A stretch of DNA of 18,543 nucleotides. Origin: Ruminococcus sp. UBA7013 (lineage in GTDB: Bacteria > Bacillota > Clostridia > Oscillospirales > Ruminococcaceae). Below, piece by piece: positions 7,804 through 14,860 of the stretch. Under the pieces are notes generated by a model. That model did no database searches, was not told the DNA's origin, and saw only the letters and a list, made by a program, of their open reading frames with translations. The position numbers and the translations under genes are program-made. The stretch is from the NCBI GenBank assembly GCA_002449585.1, contig DJXD01000110.1, positions 1-18,543 on the forward strand. Direction: 5' to 3'. Within the stretch, counting starts at the first letter, position 1. Each line of letters starts with the position of its first letter.

Positions 7804-8955
7804 TCATGAATTTTTGCCGGTCTGATTTTTGAGTTGTCTGACCTCTTCGGCGACATCTTTTTTATGCACGGTCAAGGCTCTGAAAGGGCGGACAATAAAC
7901 CATAAGACCGGAAGAAGAATTTTATGTTGATAAAAAAACGGATACCAAGCCTTGACAAATTCCATAGAGGGGAAAATTCTTTGAAAAATATATTGTCCTG
8001 GTGAAGTACTACCGGACTGCTGTGCAAAATTCTGAAATCGATTTGCAGCACGATTGGCTGGATTTCCATAAGTTTCGGAAAAAATATAATAATCCAGCAT
8101 ATTCTGTTCTTGTGCCGTCAGGGGCTGTTCTGTAAAAATCTTTTCTGCCAGATGGCGGCTCTGTTTTTCATACGCAAAAATGCCGAGCTTTTTGAGTTCT
8201 TCATGCAGATAATGCCAATCTATGACATCATGAAATTTTTTCATAAAAACATAAGTATCCAAAAGCGTGCGGACACCTGTCCCACTGGAAGCATAATGTT
8301 TATATTCATGCGCTGTGACATACAGATAAAAATCTTCATTTGAAAAATGCCAGCCATATTGATTATCTTCATCTTTCAGAAGCCGTTCTTTCACATTGCT
8401 ATAATAATGACAAAAATTTTCAAGCCCCTGCACTTCTTCGATGGCAAATAATGCACTATGCATTTCAAAATTAGAAACAGGCTTTTTAAAATAAGCATCA
8501 TCACAGCTGATGCCAAAATGCTCACTGGTAAAGCCCAGAGAAAGCATAATATCATGAATTTTTTCACGACAGGTACTATCACAAAGAATATCATTATCAC
8601 TCATCTGTCGCATAGCACTTTTGGGATAATACTCTTTGAGAATTGCCCCTTTCAAAGGCATGTACCAAATTTCAGCTTCTTCCAGCTTTTGCAGAATGCG
8701 CTTTCTTTCTGCATCAAGAAGAATATTTTTGCGGAGTGCTTTCTCTTTTGCGGCTGTGAAATGCGGATCACGAATTCCCGCGGCTTCCAGTCCGATCGCT
8801 GTGACTGCTGTCATAGAATGTTTTTTTGCTGCTTCATACAGCTGTTCCAGATTCAGGGCATCTATTCGGGTTTTATCAGGTGTTTTCTGATTGACGGCAC
8901 ATTGTGCCAGATATAGCATATCCAGCACATTGACACGGAATTCTTCTTTTGTCAT
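7804..8955 (-). CDS. NTP_transf_5-type nucleotidyltransferase family protein
   Basis: A 383-residue protein of the uncharacterised nucleotidyltransferase family (NTP_transf_5). The diagnostic core is LKGAIL (101-106) followed by R-Q-M-S-D-N-D-I-L with acidic residues D120 and D122, the likely metal-binding pair. The rest is mostly helical. Members occur beside PqqD-like proteins, HPr-kinase homologues and ABC exporters in some RiPP clusters, including kinase-bearing lasso-peptide clusters, where they are proposed to add nucleotides to a peptide or its phosphate. The start overlaps the ABC transporter stop in an ATGA, so translation is coupled. It is the last gene of the overlapping five-gene set. 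Substrate unknown. Confidence 0.85.
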   Translation of the reverse strand: MTKEEFRVNVLDMLYLAQCAVNQKTPDKTRIDALNLEQLYEAAKKHSMTAVTAIGLEAAGIRDPHFTAAKEKALRKNILLDAERKRILQKLEEAEIWYMPLKGAILKEYYPKSAMRQMSDNDILCDSTCREKIHDIMLSLGFTSEHFGISCDDAYFKKPVSNFEMHSALFAIEEVQGLENFCHYYSNVKERLLKDEDNQYGWHFSNEDFYLYVTAHEYKHYASSGTGVRTLLDTYVFMKKFHDVIDWHYLHEELKKLGIFAYEKQSRHLAEKIFTEQPLTAQEQNMLDYYIFSETYGNPANRAANRFQNFAQQSGSTSPGQYIFQRIFPSMEFVKAWYPFFYQHKILLPVLWFIVRPFRALTVHKKDVAEEVRQLKNQTGKNS

Positions 8956-10646
8956 GATAATTTTTTCAACTCCGTTCCCTCTTCTGTAAAATGCAGAATT
9001 TTATTGCAAATTTCCAGAGCTTTTGGCCTGTGTGTGACAATGATAATGGTTTTATCTGTCATATTTTTCAGATTTTCAAGAACCTGTTTTTCTGATAATT
9101 CATCAAGAGAACTGGTTGCTTCATCCAAAAGCAAAATCGGATTATCTGAAAATATCGCTCTGGCAATGGCAATTCTTTGCATTTGTCCCTCAGAAAGTCC
9201 CTGTCCTCGCTCGCCAAGAATCGTATCTAATCCATTCGGAAGCTTGCTGATAAATTCATCTGCACAAGCAATGGCAAGTGCTTTTTGCATGTTTTCCTCT
9301 TCCTGCATTTTATCAGGATCAGAAAAAGCAATAATTTCCCGAATCGAACCACTGATTAACTGATTTCCCTGTGGAACATAGGCAAATAATCTATGCCATT
9401 CACTCGTAAGCGGTGTTTTTTGCTGATTTTTCTGGATCAGAGACATATTGCCGCTTTCTGGCCGATATAAGCACATTATTAATTTTAAAATAGTAGATTT
9501 TCCGCATCCGGAATGGCCTGTAAAAGCAATATAATCGCCTTTCTGAATATGCAGATTCAAATTCTGCAATACTTGTTCCCTATCATGATTTTGATAACGG
9601 AATGTAATATTTTCAAGCTCCAGTTCGGAAAATTCTGTATGATAAAAATCACGGATTTCTGATTCTGAAAGCAATCTTTCCTGACAGTCTTCTTCAAAAT
9701 ATTCTGCTTCTCTGAGCCGTTCTGCGCTGGCCGTCATGGAGTAATATTTTGGAATATAGCCTGTAATATTCGCAAATGGTGATTGAATCTGTGAGATCAG
9801 CTGAAGCATAGCCGTCATTGTGCCATAAGTCACAGAGCCATTTAAAATGCCATATCCACAATAAGCGAGTCCTATTACATACATACCATCCATGATGCTA
9901 CTAAAGCCCGTACTGCAAATATTAGAAATTTTATTTCTTTTCATCCGGGCATCTTTATGCATAGACATGCGCCGTTCTGCTTCCTGTCTCGTCTGTTCCT
10001 CAGCCGAAAATGTCCGCACAATGACAAGACTGCTAAGTCGTTCTTGCATGAAAACCCGAAGAAAACCGTTTTTTTCCTGAATATTTCTATGCAAAATTTT
10101 CATATGCTTCCGGAATGCGGTTGCCAATATCATCAAAAATATACCGCCCGGAATTAAAATATAAGAAAATTTTGGCTCTATCGTCAAAAGCATCGCCAAT
10201 GCGCCCACCAGCTTGACACTCATTCCCAATACACTGGGAATAATTTCAACCATATAGGCCGATGTGATTCTTGCGTCAGAAGTCAGCCGATTCATCCATT
10301 CTCCGGAATGAATTCCTGTCACCTGTGCATAATTTTTCTGTAGCAAAATAGAAAATAATCTTGCTTTCAGCTGATTTTCAATACAGGAAACTGTCAATTC
10401 ATTCAGCCATCTGCTGACGGCTTTCAGACAGATCTGAAACAGCATCAGCCCCAAAACGCTTAATAAACGGATCAGAAATGCATGATGCTCTTTTCCAGAA
10501 GCATAATCAATAGCATCTTTCAGCAAAGCCGCATATACTACACTGCTGATCCCCTGTAATATTTCAATCAATGCCAGTATGCTAATATTAATTTTCTGTT
10601 TTCCGGCTACTTGAGAAAGCCATTTGATAATAGAATTCTCTTTCAT
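8952..10646 (-). CDS. ABC exporter, fused membrane and ATPase domains
   Basis: I place the start at ATG 10646 (MKENSIIKW), which overlaps the peptidase stop in an ATGA. Longer forms from 10730 would run deep into the peptidase gene. The product is about 564 residues: a six-helix exporter-type membrane domain (about 20-320) and a C-terminal ATPase domain with Walker A GHSGCGKST (377-385), signature LSEGQ (484-488; Glu replaces the usual Gly), Walker B ILLLDEA (504-510) and switch His H539 in VTHRP. No N-terminal C39 peptidase domain is present, so any leader cleavage needs a separate protease, and one is encoded immediately upstream. It probably works as a homodimer exporting a peptide or other product of the cluster. 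Confidence 0.92.
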   Translation of the reverse strand: MKENSIIKWLSQVAGKQKINISILALIEILQGISSVVYAALLKDAIDYASGKEHHAFLIRLLSVLGLMLFQICLKAVSRWLNELTVSCIENQLKARLFSILLQKNYAQVTGIHSGEWMNRLTSDARITSAYMVEIIPSVLGMSVKLVGALAMLLTIEPKFSYILIPGGIFLMILATAFRKHMKILHRNIQEKNGFLRVFMQERLSSLVIVRTFSAEEQTRQEAERRMSMHKDARMKRNKISNICSTGFSSIMDGMYVIGLAYCGYGILNGSVTYGTMTAMLQLISQIQSPFANITGYIPKYYSMTASAERLREAEYFEEDCQERLLSESEIRDFYHTEFSELELENITFRYQNHDREQVLQNLNLHIQKGDYIAFTGHSGCGKSTILKLIMCLYRPESGNMSLIQKNQQKTPLTSEWHRLFAYVPQGNQLISGSIREIIAFSDPDKMQEEENMQKALAIACADEFISKLPNGLDTILGERGQGLSEGQMQRIAIARAIFSDNPILLLDEATSSLDELSEKQVLENLKNMTDKTIIIVTHRPKALEICNKILHFTEEGTELKKLS

Positions 10647-11071
10647 TTTAAATGCCTTTTTAGAAAATGCATTCCCCGGAGGAGCAATGCACGAATCGGG
10701 AAGAAATCGCACCACAGATGCACATAGCATAAATATTTTTTATCTGTTACCGGAATTTCTTTTCCATCACGGATAACGGCTGTCAATACCCCTATGATAT
10801 GTTTATCTGTAATGCCGTACTCTCTACTCCAGCGATTATCCCCACAGATTACATAATCTTGATCCCGGACTTTCAAAATTCTATGCAGCACATATTTTCC
10901 GGAATCACGTCTATATAACGGCACATCATATTTTTTCAGCCGTGCATGAACAGGGCGAATCACTAAGAGATCACGATCTTGCCGGATCAGCGGCATCATA
11001 CTGTCACCAACATTCGTATAAATCAATTTTCCGTTTTTCTGGAGCTGTTCCTCAAAGCTTGATTTATTCAT
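10643..11071 (-). CDS. S24/S26 family peptidase-like protein
   Basis: About 142 residues from ATG 11071, which has GGAG six bases upstream; a TTG at 11083 is the less likely alternative. The catalytic serine lies in GDSMMPLI (S24), as in signal peptidases and LexA-type proteases. The general-base position reads YVLHRI with His (H63) where bacterial type I signal peptidases have Lys, so it resembles the Ser-His (SipW/eukaryotic-like) class. CGDN at 76-79 matches the family's GDN box. The C-terminal part is moderately hydrophobic with no clear long anchor. It overlaps the PqqD-like gene by eight bases and the ABC gene by four. A leader-peptide processing role is inferred from that placement. 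Confidence 0.85.
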   Translation of the reverse strand: MNKSSFEEQLQKNGKLIYTNVGDSMMPLIRQDRDLLVIRPVHARLKKYDVPLYRRDSGKYVLHRILKVRDQDYVICGDNRWSREYGITDKHIIGVLTAVIRDGKEIPVTDKKYLCYVHLWCDFFPIRALLLRGMHFLKRHLK

Positions 11072-11324
11072 CCAGAGCTCCAATTTTCCGCAGTTCAGAA
11101 ATCACTTTATGAACATCCTTTTCAATTAATTCTCTAGAAGCATCAAATCTTTCAAGCATTTTATTAACAAGTTCCTGTTCTGTCAAATCTTGATTCAGAT
11201 ATTCAATAATCACGCCTGCGGTTTTATTGGTATGCACAAGCCCTGAAAAATCAGAAGCACCAGTAGAAACTAAAACGACTTCATCGCCGTCATTATGGGA
11301 AATAAAATTTTGACTGATTCTCAT
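11064..11324 (-). CDS. PqqD-like protein (RiPP recognition element type)
   Basis: About 86 residues from ATG 11324, chosen because AAAGGA lies eight bases upstream and because the start overlaps the kinase-like gene's stop in an ATGA. The sequence follows the PqqD pattern: a beta-rich N-terminal half with VVLVSTGASDFSGLVHTNKTA, then helices (IIEYL, ELVNKMLERF, VHKVISELRKIGAL). PqqD-fold proteins bind the leader region of ribosomal peptide precursors and present them to modifying enzymes; in lasso-peptide clusters a stand-alone PqqD-like B1 protein works with a separate protease. Here it is encoded directly before a protease, matching that logic. No precursor gene is seen nearby. Confidence 0.82.
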   Translation of the reverse strand: MRISQNFISHNDGDEVVLVSTGASDFSGLVHTNKTAGVIIEYLNQDLTEQELVNKMLERFDASRELIEKDVHKVISELRKIGALDE

Positions 11325-12064
11325 GATAATGATCCTTTCATTGCATTGTAAGATACTATAACAGCATCTGAATTCTGATTGCATTTTAATTCATAAAGCG
11401 GAATCTGTTCTGCCATTCGATCCAGAAGCCCAAGAGATACCGCAAGAATTTCCGGTTTCGCAGATTTATGCATCTGCTGTAAAAGCATAGCATAGGCCTG
11501 TTGCCTAGAGATCTGATGAATCTCATTGACAGCTCCCCTCCGCAGAATACAGATTGCTTTCAAGGGCACAGCAATAGTTTCCCCAAGATGATGTTTTCCA
11601 TTCCAAGGCGTTCCAAATGCAATGACCTGTGAATCTGTGATTTTCAGCAAAGGCTTGTCATCATTTACCATAACAGCACGATCTTTGAAATACTCTCTCC
11701 ATAATCTCGTATGTGTGGATTTTCCTGTACCCGATTTTGCAGTAAACAGATAAGCCTGTTGATCTACAGCGATCACAGAACCATGAAACAGGATTGTATT
11801 TCTTTCCGCCATAAAATCGGCAATTTTTCGATAAACGGCCAATGTTTCAAGATAGCTTTCCCGCCATATCCGAGATGTTTTCCCTTCCCGAAGCATTTCC
11901 CTGTCAGAACGTTCCTGCTCATAGGCAATATCTTGTTTCTGAATATGAATATAAAAATCAGGTGTTTCATCCTCAGCAATATAATCCCGGCATAATACAT
12001 GAATTTCTTCATATAAAGATTCGATCTCAATACAGCAGTCTGCAATTTTATAGCAACGCTTCAT
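11321..12064 (-). CDS. HPr-kinase/phosphorylase-like P-loop kinase
   Basis: About 247 residues from ATG 12064, with AAAGGG upstream; a longer reading frame to 12130 would run through this gene's own promoter. The C-terminal half is HPr-kinase-like: F-H-G-S-x-I (93-98), then P-loop AKSGTGKST (109-117) and the acidic V-N-D-D-K-P segment (133-138). The N-terminal half has no HprK N-terminal domain and is specific to these stand-alone homologues. Such proteins occur in lasso-peptide clusters, where some phosphorylate the C-terminal residue of the precursor, and in other PqqD-associated loci. It is the first gene of the operon. A true HPr kinase is unlikely because the length, context and missing N-terminal domain do not fit. 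Confidence 0.82.
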   Translation of the reverse strand: MKRCYKIADCCIEIESLYEEIHVLCRDYIAEDETPDFYIHIQKQDIAYEQERSDREMLREGKTSRIWRESYLETLAVYRKIADFMAERNTILFHGSVIAVDQQAYLFTAKSGTGKSTHTRLWREYFKDRAVMVNDDKPLLKITDSQVIAFGTPWNGKHHLGETIAVPLKAICILRRGAVNEIHQISRQQAYAMLLQQMHKSAKPEILAVSLGLLDRMAEQIPLYELKCNQNSDAVIVSYNAMKGSLS

Positions 12065-12101
12065 AATAAAAACCCTTTCTTCTGCAATCATTCCGATTTT
12101 C

Positions 12102-12130
12102 ATTTTATCATATTCCCTGAAAAAAGTCAA
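12102..12130 (-). promoter_or_regulatory. Sigma-A promoter of the kinase/PqqD/peptidase/ABC/nucleotidyltransferase operon
   Basis: On the minus strand, TTGACT (12125-12130), a 17-base spacer, and TAAAAT (12102-12107). Expected transcription start is about 12095, leaving a short leader of about 30 bases before ATG 12064. Confidence 0.8.
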
Positions 12131-12168
12131 GCCTGAAATTCGTTTTTAGCAAAAAGCACAGTAAAATC

Positions 12169-12197
12169 TTGACTTTTGCTTTTGAATATGCTATAAT
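12169..12197 (+). promoter_or_regulatory. Sigma-A promoter of luxS
   Basis: TTGACT (12169-12174), a 17-base spacer, and a perfect TATAAT (12192-12197). It faces away from the operon promoter at 12102-12130, with 38 bases between the two -35 boxes. Start of transcription about 12204. Confidence 0.88.
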
Positions 12198-12227
12198 AGT
12201 AAAAATATCAGAAAGAAGTGTTTCGCT

Positions 12228-12695
12228 ATGAATAAAATTGCAAGTTTTCAGATCAATCATGATATTCTCAACAAAGGCATGTATACCTCCCGGATGGATG
12301 GCGATGTCATCACCTATGATATTCGCATGAAAAAGCCGAATAATCCGGAACGGGATTATATCACCCCTGCCGGCGGTCATACGATTGAGCATTTAATGGC
12401 TACCTGGATGAGAAACAGTGCATATACAGACAGTATTATTTATATAGGGCCTATGGGATGTCAGACAGGTTTCTATTTTCTGGTAAGAGATACGATCTCC
12501 CCAGAAACAGCAATTCGATTAGTACAGGAATGCTTTGCCTATATTCATCATTTTACAGGTGAAATCCCCGGAAGTAAGCGCATAGAATGCGGTCAATATG
12601 ATCTGCATGATCTGGAAGAAGCAAAAGCCATTGCTGCGGATATGTGTGCCGTTCTCAAAAACTGGACACCTGAAAATCTGGTTTATCCGTCATAA
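12228..12695 (+). CDS. luxS: S-ribosylhomocysteine lyase (AI-2 synthase)
   Basis: LuxS cleaves S-ribosylhomocysteine to homocysteine and DPD, the autoinducer-2 precursor, as part of the activated methyl cycle. The 155-residue length is normal for the family. The metal-binding motif HTIEH supplies H51, E54 and H55, and the third ligand is C121 in IECGQYDLHDLEE. The catalytic cysteine is C78 in GPMGCQTGFY. It is cytoplasmic and homodimeric in known members. It has its own strong promoter and a weak GAAAGAAG ribosome binding site. Its stop shares one base with the start of the following membrane protein, so the two are co-translated. No pfs (SAH nucleosidase) gene is adjacent. High confidence. 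Confidence 0.97.
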   Translation: MNKIASFQINHDILNKGMYTSRMDGDVITYDIRMKKPNNPERDYITPAGGHTIEHLMATWMRNSAYTDSIIYIGPMGCQTGFYFLVRDTISPETAIRLVQECFAYIHHFTGEIPGSKRIECGQYDLHDLEEAKAIAADMCAVLKNWTPENLVYPS

Positions 12696-13237
12696 TGCAA
12701 AATCATGTCAGTTATCGGGTGGCACTGGGAGGAATTGTGTCCGCCTTCTGCCTGATGAGCATGTTTCTGACAGGGGTCTTTCCGTTATTATATTTAGTTT
12801 TGCCCATGATTTCAGGCGTTTTATTAATCATCATTGTCACAGAAGTAGGGATTAGCTGGGCATGGGTCACTTATATCGCCATCAGTCTCCTGTCATTATT
12901 TGTGACTTATGATAAAGAAGCGGCACTTATTTTTATTCTGTTTTTTGGTTCTTATCCCATTTTTCGTAATTATCTCACCAATCTGAAAGCAAAGCCATTA
13001 TGCATTTTGATCAAATTATTATTATTTAATATCAGCATGATCATTTATTTTTATCTGACAGTCTATCTCTTAGGTGCGCAGGAATTGCTGGAAGAATTTC
13101 AGCAATATGGAAAACATGCCGGGAAAATTATTTTACTTATTCTCAATCCGTTTTTCCTGATGTATGATACCTCGCTGGATGGCCTGACAGATGTCTATAC
13201 TAAAATCTTAAAACCACGCATGATGGGGAAAATATAA
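12695..13237 (+). CDS. Multi-pass membrane protein of unknown function, co-transcribed with luxS
   Basis: A 180-residue, strongly hydrophobic protein with five or six predicted membrane segments (about 8-28, 30-48, 53-71, 76-92, 103-127, perhaps 143-157). It has a conserved-looking cytosolic stretch T-Y-D-K-E-A-A (71-77) and a loop with PIFRNYL (88-94). It resembles small clostridial membrane proteins of ECF-substrate-component-like layout, but I cannot assign a family with certainty. The ATG overlaps the luxS stop by one base (TAATG arrangement), so expression is tied to luxS. The gene ends at the terminator shared with the convergent flippase gene. Transport of AI-2 or a sulfur compound would be speculation. 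Confidence 0.8.
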   Translation: MQNHVSYRVALGGIVSAFCLMSMFLTGVFPLLYLVLPMISGVLLIIIVTEVGISWAWVTYIAISLLSLFVTYDKEAALIFILFFGSYPIFRNYLTNLKAKPLCILIKLLLFNISMIIYFYLTVYLLGAQELLEEFQQYGKHAGKIILLILNPFFLMYDTSLDGLTDVYTKILKPRMMGKI

Positions 13238-13267
13238 AACCGCCTGTTGTTACAGACGGTTTTTTTC
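13238..13267 (+). terminator. Terminator between convergent luxS operon and flippase gene
   Basis: AACCGCCTG (13238-13246), loop TTGTTA, CAGACGGTT (13253-13261), then a T-run to 13267. The stem has one C-A mismatch on the + strand but a permissible U-G pair on the minus strand, so it may work both ways. The flippase stop codon lies inside the loop. Confidence 0.82.
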
Positions 13268-14764
13268 TGGTTCTGCCTGTAGATTCAGGCTGAATAATTC
13301 TTTCTGAATGGCCAGATAAACAGGACAGCTCAGTAATATAAAAATACCCATACTGATGAAATTCTGATCTGCTTCTGCATGAAAGATATGAAAAATCAGC
13401 AAAGTCAGCTGTGCAGATAATACCGCCGAAAAAATCGGGATGCCTAGAAGATTGACAGCAGAAAATTGCATCCCTGTTTTCTTGATCACATGGATAAGAC
13501 GGCTTACATTTCCGAAAATATTGCTTGCATAGTAAGATAATACAATCCCATAAAAGCCCATCACCGGAATAAAAATTAATACACAGGAAATCCGGACAAT
13601 ATATTCCGCAAGATAATTCAAAGAAGAAAATGCCTGTGATCCAATGCCCTTGATAATGCTTTCCAGTATGATCTCTAAATAAATAAATGGCACAACCGGC
13701 GCAATCAATGCAATGGTTTTTCCTGCGGTTTCTCCGCCGCCTAGCAATTCTCCGATCTCATTTCCAAATAGCAATAAAATCATCGTCACAAAGATAGAAA
13801 ATACTGCTGTCTGCCGTATGGTTTTTTCTGTCATATTAGTAATTCTTGTTTTATTGCAGGCCGCATTTTCTCTTGCGGTCTCCGTGACAAGAATGCCTGA
13901 TAATGATACTAATACTGTAGAAGGGAAAAATAAAACAGGAATCACAATTGCCTCAAAAATCCCGAATTGGCTGAATGCTTCTGCTCCGGAATTCCCGGAT
14001 TGCTTCAATGTAAATGGGACAAGCGCATCATTTGCCGCACTCAGAAAAGATGTCAGTGCCGATCCTGCCATAACCGGAATTGCAAGTTTCAGATATGTCC
14101 TGATAGAAATCGAAGCCGCTCCTGTTGCCATGGCTTCCTTCCGGCATGACCCAAGACAGCATAATAAATATAGCAGTGTTGCGGCAGTGCTTCCGATCGT
14201 ACAAAATGCCGTCATATTACATAATCCTGCACCCGTTACCGGCTTAATGATCCATACAATCATTGCAGTTAATATAGCATTGATCAGAAACTGCAATGCA
14301 TCTGATATAGCACAGATTGTGGTTTTGCAGAAAGCATTATAATATCCTTTCAAGCAAGCGGTTACTGTTACTAATGGCAATGATACCGCCATCAGGCGGA
14401 CAGGTCTTGTCAATGCATCGCTATTCAGAAATCTGATACTGCACCATGGCGCAAAAATCAGAATCAGACCGCTGATCATAATACTTAATCCAAGGCTGAC
14501 CCCTAGACAATCATATAATATAGCTTTGGGGCTTCTTGTTTTTTTGCCCAGTTCTTCTGAAATAAATCGGCTGGCGCATAGAAATACATTTCCGCTTGCA
14601 AGCATAGAAACCAGTCTGAAAAATGATCCCATCAGTGTTAATATTCCCATTGCTTCTGATCCAAGCTGTTTCGTCATGAAAGCATTTAATAACAGCCCTA
14701 TGCCATCCAGTAACATTTGAATGATCGTTAATAAAATAGTATCTCTGAAAATATTTCTTTTCAT
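13250..14764 (-). CDS. Polysaccharide/lipid flippase of the SpoVB/MATE-like (MOP) superfamily
   Basis: About 504 residues from ATG 14764, chosen because GGAGGGG lies just upstream; the extension to 14824 has no support. It has 12-14 hydrophobic segments in the MOP-superfamily layout. The N-terminal region (F-R-D-T-I-L-L-T, then N-A-F-M-T-K-Q-L-G-S-E-A-M-G and F-I-S-E-E-L-G) is typical of SpoVB-like oligosaccharide/lipid-II flippases found in several copies in clostridia. It is located in the cytoplasmic membrane and probably flips an undecaprenyl-linked cell-envelope precursor; substrate unknown. It is a single-gene unit between the purB terminator and a convergent terminator. Its Shine-Dalgarno lies partly in an inverted repeat (14772-14812). 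Drug/Na+ MATE transport is a less likely alternative. Confidence 0.82.
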   Translation of the reverse strand: MKRNIFRDTILLTIIQMLLDGIGLLLNAFMTKQLGSEAMGILTLMGSFFRLVSMLASGNVFLCASRFISEELGKKTRSPKAILYDCLGVSLGLSIMISGLILIFAPWCSIRFLNSDALTRPVRLMAVSLPLVTVTACLKGYYNAFCKTTICAISDALQFLINAILTAMIVWIIKPVTGAGLCNMTAFCTIGSTAATLLYLLCCLGSCRKEAMATGAASISIRTYLKLAIPVMAGSALTSFLSAANDALVPFTLKQSGNSGAEAFSQFGIFEAIVIPVLFFPSTVLVSLSGILVTETARENAACNKTRITNMTEKTIRQTAVFSIFVTMILLLFGNEIGELLGGGETAGKTIALIAPVVPFIYLEIILESIIKGIGSQAFSSLNYLAEYIVRISCVLIFIPVMGFYGIVLSYYASNIFGNVSRLIHVIKKTGMQFSAVNLLGIPIFSAVLSAQLTLLIFHIFHAEADQNFISMGIFILLSCPVYLAIQKELFSLNLQAEPEKNRL

Positions 14765-14771
14765 GTTACCC

Positions 14772-14812
14772 CTCCGGACATCTTCTAATGCTATTCTATG
14801 CTTGTTCCGGAG
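14772..14812 (-). promoter_or_regulatory. Inverted repeat covering the flippase Shine-Dalgarno
   Basis: In transcript sense, CTCCGGAACA (14803-14812) can pair with TGTCCGGAG (14772-14780), a 9-bp stem with one bulged A and a 22-base loop. The 3' arm contains the GGAG of the flippase ribosome binding site. TTGACA at 14819-14824 and TAGAAT at 14793-14798 are also present, but 20 bases apart, so promoter placement is uncertain. Confidence 0.4.
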
Positions 14813-14822
14813 AGAACATGTC

Positions 14823-14850
14823 AAAAAATCCGCTGACCCGAAGATCAGCG
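14823..14850 (-). terminator. purB terminator with UUCG tetraloop
   Basis: In transcript sense, CGCTGATC, loop TTCG, GGTCAGCG (8-bp stem, one U-G pair), then GATTTTTT. It lies 11 bases after the purB stop. The C(UUCG)G loop is exceptionally stable. Confidence 0.92.
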
Positions 14851-14860
14851 AATGGAATGA

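Noticed and set aside
8458..8916. 152-codon open frame on the + strand
   Set aside because: Antisense shadow of the nucleotidyltransferase gene, Phe/Cys-rich and without a ribosome binding site.
11321..12064. Calling the kinase-like gene hprK of carbon catabolite repression
   Set aside because: It lacks the HprK N-terminal domain, is shorter than the true enzyme, and sits with PqqD and peptidase genes rather than with lgt or similar hprK neighbours.
7804..12130. Calling the operon a lasso-peptide cluster
   Set aside because: The asparagine-synthetase-like cyclase, the transglutaminase-like protease and any precursor are missing; only accessory families are shared.
13713..14342. 209-codon open frame on the + strand
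   Set aside because: It lies entirely antisense to the well-supported flippase gene, has no plausible ribosome binding site and composition unlike a real protein.
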